Shown: positions 45,445-53,766 of the stretch, in pieces
Layout of the letters: each line of letters begins with the position of its first letter
Numbering within the stretch: the first letter of the stretch is position 1
Assembly (NCBI GenBank): GCA_045631905.1
Contig: JAZQVO010000028.1
Location: forward strand, 186,001-250,000
Source of the DNA: HGM04593 sp045631905
GTDB taxonomy: Bacteria; Bacteroidota; Bacteroidia; Bacteroidales; Bacteroidaceae
Length of the DNA: 64,000 nucleotides
Direction of reading: 5' to 3'
Program-made: the position numbers and the translations under genes
Notes under the pieces: model-generated
Databases searched by the model: none
The model's input: only the letters and a program-made list of their open reading frames with translations
Told to the model about the DNA's origin: nothing

Positions 45445-46377
45445 TCACTCCACAAACAAGCGACCTTGCCATGTATCCCTCTCGAGCATGCGACGCTTCA
45501 CCTTTGCCACAAGCTCGTGGTTCTTCAGCCCCCAATCGGGAGCAACAAGAAGCTCTTTGGGCGATTGCGAGGCAAAGCGTTCGAGCACCAAAGATGGGCG
45601 CAGACGTTCTACATAATCGACAACCGTCTCAACATAATCGTCGATAGCAAAAAGATGAAAATCCGATGGAGATTCTGCATACTCTTCGGCCATGCGCGTA
45701 CCGCGTATAAGCTGTAACTGGTGCATTTTAAGAGTAGTCAGCGGTAATTTGGAGAGCTCCGCCGCTTGACGCATAAGCTCGGCACGGTCCTCACCGGGAA
45801 GTCCGAGAATAACATGCGCCCCCACCGGCAAGCCACAAGCCACCGTGCGCTGCACAACATCGACAGCCGTCGCGTAGTCGTGCCCGCGATTAATGCGCAA
45901 AAGGGTTGCATCGTTACAACTCTCTATACCATACTCCACAAGAACAAAGGTGCGACGGGAAAGTTCCTGCAAGTACACAAGCAACTCAGCCGGCATGCAG
46001 TCGGGGCGCGTACCTATAACAAGCCCCACACACCCCTCGACAGCAAGCGCCTCTTCGTATCGGGCACGCAACACATCGAGCGACTCATAAGTATTAGTAT
46101 ATGCCTGAAAATATGCAAGATAACGCATCTGCGGATATTTATGCGCAAAAAAGGCAATCCCCTCCCTCATCTGCTCGGACACCGAACGGTTTCTGTGGCA
46201 ATAAGCGGGGTTGAACGTGCGATTATTGCAATATGTGCAACCACCCCTCCCCTTTGTGCCATCTCTGTTGGGGCAGGTAAAACCACCATCGAGAGTAATC
46301 TTTTGCACCTTGAAAGGAAAGTGCTTGCGCAAAAAACCGGCAAAATCATTAAAATAAAAACGCTCTCTGTTATCCAT
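45445..46377 (-). CDS. radical SAM protein, TIGR01212 (YhcC) family
   Basis: 310 residues with ATG at 46377; a TTG four codons upstream is less likely. The cluster cysteines are in CPNRDGTKGRGGCTYC, the family's spaced variant of the CxxxCxxC motif, preceded by KVQKITLDGGF. VIGTRPDCMP, VEYGIESCNDATLLRINRGH and VILGLPGE are the conserved barrel motifs. A [4Fe-4S]/S-adenosylmethionine enzyme of unknown reaction. Single gene, convergent with the PspC operon. Confidence 0.9.
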   Translation of the reverse strand: MDNRERFYFNDFAGFLRKHFPFKVQKITLDGGFTCPNRDGTKGRGGCTYCNNRTFNPAYCHRNRSVSEQMREGIAFFAHKYPQMRYLAYFQAYTNTYESLDVLRARYEEALAVEGCVGLVIGTRPDCMPAELLVYLQELSRRTFVLVEYGIESCNDATLLRINRGHDYATAVDVVQRTVACGLPVGAHVILGLPGEDRAELMRQAAELSKLPLTTLKMHQLQLIRGTRMAEEYAESPSDFHLFAIDDYVETVVDYVERLRPSLVLERFASQSPKELLVAPDWGLKNHELVAKVKRRMLERDTWQGRLFVE

Positions 46378-46494
46378 CGTATCGAACAAATAATATTGTC
46401 ATCACTAAACCGCTCTGTTTGCAAAAATACAAAATTAAGAGCACTTATAAAGTTTATGCGTCACATAATAGTCATTATATTAAAAAGATTTTAC

Positions 46495-46502
46495 TATCTT
46501 CG
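46495..46502 (+). promoter_or_regulatory. -7 box (TATCTTCG) of the dipeptidyl peptidase gene
   Basis: TATCTTCG, 23 bases before the peptidase start; no TTTG at the -33 position. Confidence 0.5.
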
Positions 46503-46525
46503 CAAATAGAAAATTTTGTTATACC

Positions 46526-48730
46526 ATGAAAAATATCTTTTCTTTTATCATCGCACTCGCCATGGCAATAAACACTTTTGCCGGCGACAAATTCAAATTG
46601 GAAGATGCCATGTATGGCGGGTATTGGCCACAAACCTATGCAGCCATACAACCCATGGCCGACGGGGAACATTTTGCCCGCATGAGCAACGACCACACCA
46701 TGATTCTCAAGGGCTCCTTCAAAGACGGCTCTATCGTAGACACCCTCTTTAATGTTGCAACCGCACGCGGGTTCGACAAAAAGAGTATCGACGGTTACAC
46801 ATTCTCGCCCGACGAGAGCCGTATTCTACTGCAAACAAGCACAGTAGGCATATACCGCAACTCATACACCGCCGAGCACTACATATTCTCGCGCAAGAAC
46901 AACAAATGCGAGCCCCTCTCGCAAAACGGAGCACAACAAGTTCCCAAGTTCTCGCCCGACGGAACAATGATTGCATTTGTGCGCGACAACAACATATTCC
47001 TTGTAAAACTACTATTCGACAACATAGAATCGCAAGTAACCACCGACGGAGCACCCGGCAAAATAATAAACGGTATACCCGACTGGGTGAACGAAGAGGA
47101 GTTTACCACAAACTGCTCCTACGATTTTAGTGCCGACAGCAAAATTATCGCCTATGTAAAATACGACGAGAGCGAGGTGATGATGTACGACATGCCCATG
47201 TACCTGACAGGCAAGCCAAGCGTGCAGATGGACCCCTATTGCGCACCTTACAGCTTTAAATACCCCGTGGCAGGAGCACCTAACTCAAAATTATCGGTAC
47301 ACTCGTTCGATATAAAGAGCCGTAAAACACGCAAGCTCGACGTACCCGTTCCCGAGGAGGGCTACATACCCCGCATACGTTTCACCAAAGAGGGGAACAC
47401 CCTTGCCGTTCTCACACTAAACCGCCACCAAAGCGTTATGGATATTTTTGCCGTGAACCCTCTATCGGGTATCAGCAAGCGCATTCTTCGCGAAGAGAGC
47501 GACACCTACCTTAACGAAAACGTATATGCAGGCATTGAGTTCTTCAACGGCTACTTTATATTGCAAAGCGAGCGTAGCGGTTACAACCACCTCTACCTCT
47601 ACACCACCGAGGGCGAATATGTGCGCCCCATCACCAAGGGCAATTACGAGGTAAAGAAATTCTATGGTTGGGACAGAAAAAAAGACGAGTTCTACTACCT
47701 GAGCAACGAGGGTAGCCCCATGCGCGACAATATATATAAGGTAAACGCAAAAGGCAAAAAAAGCAACCTCACCAACAACGAAGGTACAAACAACGCTGTT
47801 TTCAGCGCAACCATGAAATACTTCATCAACACCTTCTCTAACATCAACACCCCACACATCGTAACAACAAACAGCAACAGCGGTAAAGTAATAAAGACAC
47901 TTGTGGACAACAAAGGCTTGCAAGAGCGACTCGCAAAATACGACATGCCGACAAAAGAGTTCTTCACCTTCAACACAAGCGATGGTGTGCAGTTGAACGG
48001 TTGGATAATTAAACCGGCCAACTTCGATGCAAACAAGAAACACCCCGTTGTAATGTTCCAGTACAGTGGCCCCTACTCGCAACAGGTAACCGACAGCTGG
48101 TACATGGGCAACTATGGTAACGCAATGTTCGAAAGCTACATGGCAAGCGAAGGCTTCATAATGGTATGCGTAGATGGCCGCGGAACAGGCGGTCGCGGAA
48201 CAGCCTTCGGCAAATGCACCTACCTGAATATTGGTAAATACGAACCAAACGACCAAGTTGAAACAGCCAAATATCTGGGCACACTACCCTATGTGGACAA
48301 AGACAATATAGGTATTTGGGGTTGGAGCTTTGGAGGTTACAACACCATAATGTCAATGAGCCAGAACGACGCTGTATTTAAAGCCGGCGTAGCAGTAGCC
48401 GCACCCACAGACTGGCGTTTCTACGACACCGTATACACCGAGCGATACATGCGCACACCCAAAGAAAACAAAGAAGGATACGACCAAGGCTCGGCCATAG
48501 TAAACGCCAACAAGCTAAATGGCAACCTGCTACTCATTCACGGAACAGCCGACGACAACGTACACCTGCGTAACATGTTGCGCTACGTACACGCGCTGAA
48601 CCAAGCAAACAAAAAATTTGAGATGGCACTCTACACCGACAGCAACCACAGCATATACCATGGTGCCAACACACGCTACCATCTCTTTACACGCATTGCA
48701 GATTTCTTTATAAAAAACTTGAAAAAATAA
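46526..48730 (+). CDS. dipeptidyl peptidase IV (S9B family), exported
   Basis: 734 residues with a signal peptide (MKNIFSFIIALAMAINTFA). The eight-bladed propeller (about 40-480) contains DWVNEEEF with the paired glutamates that hold the substrate N-terminus. The alpha/beta-hydrolase domain has the nucleophile in GWSFGGYNT, the acid in HGTADDNVH and the histidine in NHSIYHG. It releases X-Pro or X-Ala dipeptides in the periplasm. Single gene between a TATCTTCG promoter and a strong terminator. Confidence 0.94.
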   Translation: MKNIFSFIIALAMAINTFAGDKFKLEDAMYGGYWPQTYAAIQPMADGEHFARMSNDHTMILKGSFKDGSIVDTLFNVATARGFDKKSIDGYTFSPDESRILLQTSTVGIYRNSYTAEHYIFSRKNNKCEPLSQNGAQQVPKFSPDGTMIAFVRDNNIFLVKLLFDNIESQVTTDGAPGKIINGIPDWVNEEEFTTNCSYDFSADSKIIAYVKYDESEVMMYDMPMYLTGKPSVQMDPYCAPYSFKYPVAGAPNSKLSVHSFDIKSRKTRKLDVPVPEEGYIPRIRFTKEGNTLAVLTLNRHQSVMDIFAVNPLSGISKRILREESDTYLNENVYAGIEFFNGYFILQSERSGYNHLYLYTTEGEYVRPITKGNYEVKKFYGWDRKKDEFYYLSNEGSPMRDNIYKVNAKGKKSNLTNNEGTNNAVFSATMKYFINTFSNINTPHIVTTNSNSGKVIKTLVDNKGLQERLAKYDMPTKEFFTFNTSDGVQLNGWIIKPANFDANKKHPVVMFQYSGPYSQQVTDSWYMGNYGNAMFESYMASEGFIMVCVDGRGTGGRGTAFGKCTYLNIGKYEPNDQVETAKYLGTLPYVDKDNIGIWGWSFGGYNTIMSMSQNDAVFKAGVAVAAPTDWRFYDTVYTERYMRTPKENKEGYDQGSAIVNANKLNGNLLLIHGTADDNVHLRNMLRYVHALNQANKKFEMALYTDSNHSIYHGANTRYHLFTRIADFFIKNLKK

Positions 48731-48744
48731 TTACTATAAAGAAT

Positions 48745-48786
48745 AAAACTAATAAGCCCGATTTTAAAATCGGGCTTATTAGTTTT
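48745..48786. terminator. terminator of the dipeptidyl peptidase gene
   Basis: Perfect 42-base palindrome (21-base arms, centre 48765/48766) with AAGCCCGA/TCGGGCTT core and a T5 run on the plus strand. Confidence 0.93.
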
Positions 48787-48860
48787 TACAACCACAAATT
48801 CTTCAAAACAGCCAGACACTACTATCCACGTTGCAACGATGTAAAAATAAATAAAAAATA

Positions 48861-48892
48861 TTTGCAATATATATTTATAATAAATACATTTG
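48861..48892 (+). promoter_or_regulatory. consensus promoter of the GrpE-like/Hsp70/membrane protein unit
   Basis: TTTG (48861-48864), 20 bases, TACATTTG (48885-48892): a full match to the Bacteroidota housekeeping promoter, 68 bases before the first start codon. It shows that the three-gene unit is transcribed on its own. Confidence 0.75.
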
Positions 48893-48960
48893 CGAATAAC
48901 AACAAACATGTTTCTACACAAAATAAGACCTATTATACATAACTGATTAATTTTAGAAGT

Positions 48961-49740
48961 ATGGAACTTTTTGGTAACGGCGAGAGCAATAAGCCCGCTT
49001 TCGAACAAGAATTAGAAACCATTAAGGCACAATACGATGCCTTCAAGACAGAAGCAGAAACACGTGAAAAAGAACTAGAAGAGCTTAAAACACGCATAAA
49101 AGAGTTAGAAGAAAAAATAGCAAACGCACCCAAAAGCGAAGAAACCACTCAGGCCCCACAGCAAGCAAATGAAGATTGTAAATGCAACGACACTCTCTCG
49201 CAAATTGCTAATGCCATAAAAGAGTTAATGGCACAATCGGACGAGTTTAAAATGTTACTTGCGCGTCGCGACACACAAGATGCAAATATGCGTGCCATGC
49301 ACAAAGAGATGGAGGATTACAAAAAGGATTTCTACGCCAAGATAACACAACCCTACTTGGTTGCCTTCCTCGACCTTCATCGTCGTTTCTTTGAAACATA
49401 TTCATACTTCGACCACTTGGACAACAGCCCCGAGTGCAACATGCAAGAACTATACAGCAACCTCCTTCGTGAATTTAAAAATGCTATCATAGCTATCAGC
49501 GACCGAGTATATAACGATTTTGGCATGGAATATTTCGAGCCAAATGTAAACGATGAGTTCAACCCCAAAGCCCACCAAGTTATGGAGGCCATTGAGACCG
49601 ACGACGAAACATTGTATCGCCACGTGGCAAAGGTAATATATGGTGGGTTCCGCAATGTAGATACCGACAAAATTATACGTCAGGCACGCATAGCATGCTA
49701 CAAAGCAAAGCAACAAGATAATAGCACTGAAAATAATTAA
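48961..49740 (+). CDS. divergent GrpE-like nucleotide exchange factor
   Basis: 259 residues. Residues about 11-55 and 90-125 are charged coiled coils, with a cysteine-containing linker (CKC near 73-75). Residues about 130-180 are helical. The C-terminus is the tell-tale part: FGME (187-190), FNPKAHQVMEAIETDDE (200-216), GGF (228-230) and IIRQARIACYKAK (238-250) line up with the beta-domain of GrpE (E. coli FGVE, LDPNVHQAIAMVESDD, KGY, TIRAAMVTVAKAK). I infer that it is an exchange factor for the Hsp70 encoded 16 bases downstream. It is much more divergent than housekeeping GrpE and carries an extra N-terminal coiled coil. First gene of the unit. Confidence 0.72.
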   Translation: MELFGNGESNKPAFEQELETIKAQYDAFKTEAETREKELEELKTRIKELEEKIANAPKSEETTQAPQQANEDCKCNDTLSQIANAIKELMAQSDEFKMLLARRDTQDANMRAMHKEMEDYKKDFYAKITQPYLVAFLDLHRRFFETYSYFDHLDNSPECNMQELYSNLLREFKNAIIAISDRVYNDFGMEYFEPNVNDEFNPKAHQVMEAIETDDETLYRHVAKVIYGGFRNVDTDKIIRQARIACYKAKQQDNSTENN

Positions 49741-49756
49741 TAAAAATTATACAAAC

Positions 49757-51346
49757 ATGGCAAACGATAAAAGTAGAGCCGTATACGGCATAGACCTTGG
49801 TACAACATATAGTTGTATATCACAAGTAGACAAATACGACCAGGCAGTAGTACTACGTAACTTCGAGGGCGACTCAACAACCCCCTCGGTAGTCTATTTT
49901 GAGTCGGAAACAAATATGATTGTGGGTAAAGAGGCAAAAGGCATGCTCCCTATTGAACCCGAAAAAACAGTGTCATTCATCAAGCGCATGATAGGAAACG
50001 ATGAAGCTTTCGACAAAAGCACCAACACCACTCCTTACCACTGCGACCCCGTTGAAATATCAGCACTTATCCTCAAAAAATTGGTAAAAGATGCCAACGA
50101 CCTCGGCGACAACCCCGAACCTATTAAAGATGTTGTAATCACCTGCCCCGCTTATTTTGGCAACAAAGAGCGTTTGCAAACAAAACAAGCAGGTATAAGC
50201 GCAGGCTTGAACGTATTGGCAATTATCAACGAGCCCACAGCAGCCGCCATCTCATATGGTTTGAAAGTAGATGAGCGTCGTACAATTTTGGTATACGACC
50301 TTGGCGGTGGTACTTTCGACGTTACCATCATCGTAGTAAATGGTGGAGCCATTAAAGTTATCGCAACCGGTGGCGACCACCATCTTGGTGGAGTCGATTG
50401 GGATACAGAACTTGCAAAATATGTTCTCAACACATTCAACACACAAAACGGCACCTCGTACGACTTCGACGCACTAAGTGCAAATGCGAAATATGACCTT
50501 TTGCTATCAGCCGAAAACTGGAAAAAGAACCTCACCGCACGCCAAACAGCAAAGATAAACTTCTCATACGAAGGAAAATCGGTAAATTTCGACCTTCCTC
50601 GCGAAACATTTAATGCAATTACCGAGGACCGTTTGAACGAGACCATCGATGCCACACGTAAAATCATAGACATCGCAAAGGAGAAAGGCTACGACAATAT
50701 CGACGAAATTATCCTTGTGGGTGGTAGTAGCAAAATGCCACAAATCAAGGAACGTGTAGAAGCAGAGTTCAACCTACCCACACACATCACCGACCCCGAC
50801 GAGTGTGTAGCAAAGGGTGCCGCAATATATGCCATGAACGAAGCATACAACCAGGCAATTATAGACTGGCAAGAGAATGGCGGTGAGCGTCCTGCTCCCA
50901 TCATTACCGACCGTACCCGTGTTGTCAATGTAACAAGTAAGACATATGGCCTCGGACTTATCGACAACAAAGTGGGTAACATGATTTTTGCAAACTCACA
51001 ACTCCCTATTTCTCGAACCGAAACATTTGAGACTGTCCGCGATGGTCAATCGGCTGTAATATTGCCCATCTACGAAAGCGACTTTACCGATGAGGAGAAC
51101 GACGCAATCGTTGAGGACCGTTTCTGTACTCTCGCAACAGAGGATATCTCGGAACTCAAAATTACAGGCAACCACCCCAAAGGAACAAAAATTGAAGTTA
51201 CATTCAGCATCGACAACGAAGGTATCCTCAATGTTAATGCCACACGCGAGAACGATGTTATAGACTTCAAACTTAAAGTTGCAGGTGTTAAGAGCGATGA
51301 TGAACTGAAAGAATCGCAAAACTTCATCGCAAAAGCCACTGTATAA
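49757..51346 (+). CDS. Hsp70-family ATPase without the C-terminal lid
   Basis: 529 residues against about 635 for DnaK. The ATPase domain (to about 385) is intact: GIDLGTTYS, FIKRMIG (the catalytic lysine position), INEPTAAAISYGL, YDLGGGTFDVTI and VGGSSKMPQI. A shortened substrate-binding beta domain follows (about 395-515, with FETVRDGQSAVILPIYE and FSIDNEGILNVNATREND). The chain then stops: the helical lid that closes over substrates in DnaK is missing, so binding should be fast and weak, as in lidless DnaK variants. This is not a truncation by mutation; the frame ends cleanly and a hairpin follows. It pairs with the GrpE-like gene upstream; no J-domain protein is encoded next to it. Confidence 0.9.
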   Translation: MANDKSRAVYGIDLGTTYSCISQVDKYDQAVVLRNFEGDSTTPSVVYFESETNMIVGKEAKGMLPIEPEKTVSFIKRMIGNDEAFDKSTNTTPYHCDPVEISALILKKLVKDANDLGDNPEPIKDVVITCPAYFGNKERLQTKQAGISAGLNVLAIINEPTAAAISYGLKVDERRTILVYDLGGGTFDVTIIVVNGGAIKVIATGGDHHLGGVDWDTELAKYVLNTFNTQNGTSYDFDALSANAKYDLLLSAENWKKNLTARQTAKINFSYEGKSVNFDLPRETFNAITEDRLNETIDATRKIIDIAKEKGYDNIDEIILVGGSSKMPQIKERVEAEFNLPTHITDPDECVAKGAAIYAMNEAYNQAIIDWQENGGERPAPIITDRTRVVNVTSKTYGLGLIDNKVGNMIFANSQLPISRTETFETVRDGQSAVILPIYESDFTDEENDAIVEDRFCTLATEDISELKITGNHPKGTKIEVTFSIDNEGILNVNATRENDVIDFKLKVAGVKSDDELKESQNFIAKATV

Positions 51347-51372
51347 AATAAACATATAAAACCTAATAAAAA

Positions 51373-51399
51373 GAGGTTGTGTCCAAAAGACACAACCTC
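51373..51399 (+). terminator. hairpin between the Hsp70 gene and the membrane protein gene
   Basis: Perfect 11-base arms (GAGGTTGTGTC with GACACAACCTC), loop CAAAA, followed only by ATTTGACG, so it is a weak or partial terminator. It lies in the 72 bases between the two genes and could reduce expression of the third gene relative to the first two. Confidence 0.55.
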
Positions 51400-51418
51400 A
51401 TTTGACGCTAAATAAGTG

Positions 51419-53515
51419 ATGGATAAAACGCTATTCAACCAGAAACTATCCGATTGGGAAAAAGTTTGCGACTACTTTTCAAACCCAAGCATAGCAAGAC
51501 AACTTGACAAAGAAGAAAAGTTGGCAATAGACTTTTTGATAAACTATTGGAAGAGCAATAATTTCAATAAATCGATATGTGAAGCAAAAATCAACTATTT
51601 AAAAAATTGCGACAAGCTACACTCTTCCAATCGTGAAATTATAGAAAACAGCAAAAATCTGCGAGGCTTGGCACAAACCTTCTATGCCAAAGACGAGGCA
51701 CTATACAACGAGTTTCGTAAAGCAATGGGCTGGGCACCCCAACAACAGACATCGAGCACACCCAACCCACAAAACGATGAGGCTTTAATGATGATAAGCG
51801 TCGAGAAGTGGACAAAGGCTATGCAATACCTCAAAAACGAGAGAATCATACCTATGCTCGACACCAACGAAACCACAGCCATCGAAGTTTTAGGCGATAT
51901 GTGGCGACGCCCAAAGTACACCCCATCTATGCGAGAAGAGGCAGCCGAGATGGTAAAAGTACTTATAGCATCGCACAAACTGCACTCATCGAATCGCGAT
52001 ATTATCAATCACAGCAAGAACCTTTGCAGTGTTGCACGCAAAGTATACGAGAACGAGCAAATATTCAACTCGTTCAAAGCATGTATAACAAAATATTATA
52101 AAGAAAATCGTATACCGCACCGCATACCCACCCCTACACCAAAACCAACCCCCAACCCTACACCTCGTAAGATTCCAACCCCTACACACAGAGACAAAAT
52201 ACTTATTATCAGAGATGTAGTATTTGCCAACACACTCGATGGCAATATAATTACACAATTTGGCAAGACATTGTATGAAAACACATACTACATCACCCCT
52301 AAACTTATTGTAGCAAGTGACTACTATGCCCAAGAGACCATTACGGTGGATATCCGTTACTCCGATGGTAATGTCGATACCTACGATTCTGTAATAACAT
52401 TCAACGGTATGGGCGAGTATCTATTAGAGGGTTGGGGTAGCAAAAACGGTAACGCATATAGTTCGTACACCCACATAGACTATGCAATTAAATTGGGCTC
52501 CGACACCATTTGGCAAGGTCGGTTAAAGATTACGCCGGACCCTTACCAAGCAAAACAGCCGGTAATCAGCGAGATAACATTTGGCGCAACCGATTATGAT
52601 GGTAATATAATTATAGATTTCGGAAAGCCCATACCCACAGGTATACCTTACCTATCGCCCAAAATTACTGTCAGCAACTACTTTTATGGTGTGATAACCC
52701 TTGATATGGATTTCAAGTACGAAAATAGAGCCCCCGAACATGCCGAAACGGAGATTTCCATTAACGGCCCCGGTATATATACCCTCCCGGGTTGGGGTAA
52801 CTCTAAATGTACTAGCTACACCAAAGACGAAACAATACAATTCACCCTTAGCACTAACGGTACTGTACTTTTTAAGACAACCGTTGATATTGGTAAAGGT
52901 TCCGGCGGTCACAAAAAGCGCAAGATTTCCGGGAACAATAGAAACCTGTGGAACCGTTACAACGATTTTATAGAATCTATCGGTGACTGGTTCGAATATG
53001 ACAGCGACAAATTGTCCACTATAATGATAGGAATAATTTTTCTTATATATGTAATATCTGTTATCGGAACATGGGTACATGATGGATTTATTACAGCTCT
53101 TATTACCGGTATTATAGGTTTCATTATAGTAGGTATTGCAATATACGCAGTAACTTTAATAACTATAATAGTATCGAAGATACTGCGATATGTGTTCTAT
53201 AACGGTTGGACATTCCTCATTGTACTTATGCTCTTTGTTGTGCCCAATATAATACCTGCTGTTACAAGCCTTTTTAACAGCTATAATGATACAACTGCCA
53301 CGGAATATGCACCCATGGAAGATTATACAGAATTATATATATGCACGGCAAGAGTTCTCAACGTGCGCGAACAGCCCGACAAAAACGCTCGTGTCATAGG
53401 AGTATTCAGCAATAATGATTACGTCTATGTATATGAAATTAATGACGGCTTTGCGCGTATTAAATACAAAGATGGTGAGGCTTATGTAAGCGCAAGTTAT
53501 ATTAAGAAATTCTAA
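51419..53515 (+). CDS. multidomain membrane protein with duplicated N-terminal and beta domains and C-terminal SH3b
   Basis: 698 residues (ATG at 51419; an adjacent GTG is the alternative). Two copies of an unrecognised helical domain (about 9-104 and 127-228) share LHSSNR[ED]II..SKNL and W/Y-rich starts. A proline-threonine linker (about 233-256) follows, then two copies of a beta-sandwich-like domain (about 261-372 and 381-491) sharing DGNII..FGK and a GWG motif. After a basic stretch (KKRK) come about three membrane helices (532-552, 556-586, 597-619) and a C-terminal SH3b domain (639-698, TARVLNVREQPDKNARVIG). With three helices the SH3b would face the periplasm, where such domains bind cell wall, and the large N-terminal part the cytoplasm. 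No enzymatic motif is seen. The gene looks more A/T-rich than its neighbours by eye. Confidence 0.8.
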   Translation: MDKTLFNQKLSDWEKVCDYFSNPSIARQLDKEEKLAIDFLINYWKSNNFNKSICEAKINYLKNCDKLHSSNREIIENSKNLRGLAQTFYAKDEALYNEFRKAMGWAPQQQTSSTPNPQNDEALMMISVEKWTKAMQYLKNERIIPMLDTNETTAIEVLGDMWRRPKYTPSMREEAAEMVKVLIASHKLHSSNRDIINHSKNLCSVARKVYENEQIFNSFKACITKYYKENRIPHRIPTPTPKPTPNPTPRKIPTPTHRDKILIIRDVVFANTLDGNIITQFGKTLYENTYYITPKLIVASDYYAQETITVDIRYSDGNVDTYDSVITFNGMGEYLLEGWGSKNGNAYSSYTHIDYAIKLGSDTIWQGRLKITPDPYQAKQPVISEITFGATDYDGNIIIDFGKPIPTGIPYLSPKITVSNYFYGVITLDMDFKYENRAPEHAETEISINGPGIYTLPGWGNSKCTSYTKDETIQFTLSTNGTVLFKTTVDIGKGSGGHKKRKISGNNRNLWNRYNDFIESIGDWFEYDSDKLSTIMIGIIFLIYVISVIGTWVHDGFITALITGIIGFIIVGIAIYAVTLITIIVSKILRYVFYNGWTFLIVLMLFVVPNIIPAVTSLFNSYNDTTATEYAPMEDYTELYICTARVLNVREQPDKNARVIGVFSNNDYVYVYEINDGFARIKYKDGEAYVSASYIKKF

Positions 53516-53527
53516 TATAACAGGTGT

Positions 53528-53578
53528 TATACACAAAAAAAGGATAGAGAAAATTTCTCTATCCTTTTTTTGTGTATA
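53528..53578. terminator. bidirectional terminator between the chaperone unit and the aspS operon
   Basis: 25-base perfect arms (53528-53552 with 53554-53578) around one base, core AGGATAGAG/CTCTATCCT with T7 on both strands. Confidence 0.93.
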
Positions 53579-53613
53579 TAGAATATGTTGCACTTTGAGC
53601 ACTTATGCCACCA

Positions 53614-53766
53614 CTATCGCGGAGTACTTGCAAAAGCCAACACAACCGTGACAACAAGTACAAACAAAAGCACCCACACGGCTATCGTCTTCACCAACTT
53701 TTTACGCTTGGCACTTGCCTTGCGCTTACGCTCCTTTGCTATGCGCGCCTCACTCTTTTTTGCCAT
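53614..53766 (-). CDS. 50-residue single-span membrane protein coupled to aspS
   Basis: Short gene beginning with ATG at 53766; the aspS stop and this start overlap as TAATG, so translation is coupled. The product starts MAKKSEARIAKERKRKASAK, a very basic segment of about 24 residues, followed by one hydrophobic helix (TIAVWVLLFVLVVTVVLAFA, about 27-46) and STPR. By the positive-inside rule the basic part is cytoplasmic. It might bind RNA or ribosomes through the basic tail at the membrane; that is speculation. It ends 35 bases before the shared terminator. Confidence 0.8.
   Translation of the reverse strand: MAKKSEARIAKERKRKASAKRKKLVKTIAVWVLLFVLVVTVVLAFASTPR

Noticed and set aside
48961..53515. 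Recent mobile-island origin of the chaperone unit
   Set aside because: No integrase, tRNA gene, direct repeats or phage genes at either edge; the host-type promoter and terminators fit. Somewhat A/T-richer composition alone is not enough.
51419..53515. J-domain co-chaperone within the membrane protein
   Set aside because: No HPD motif or J-like four-helix pattern is visible in the N-terminal repeats.
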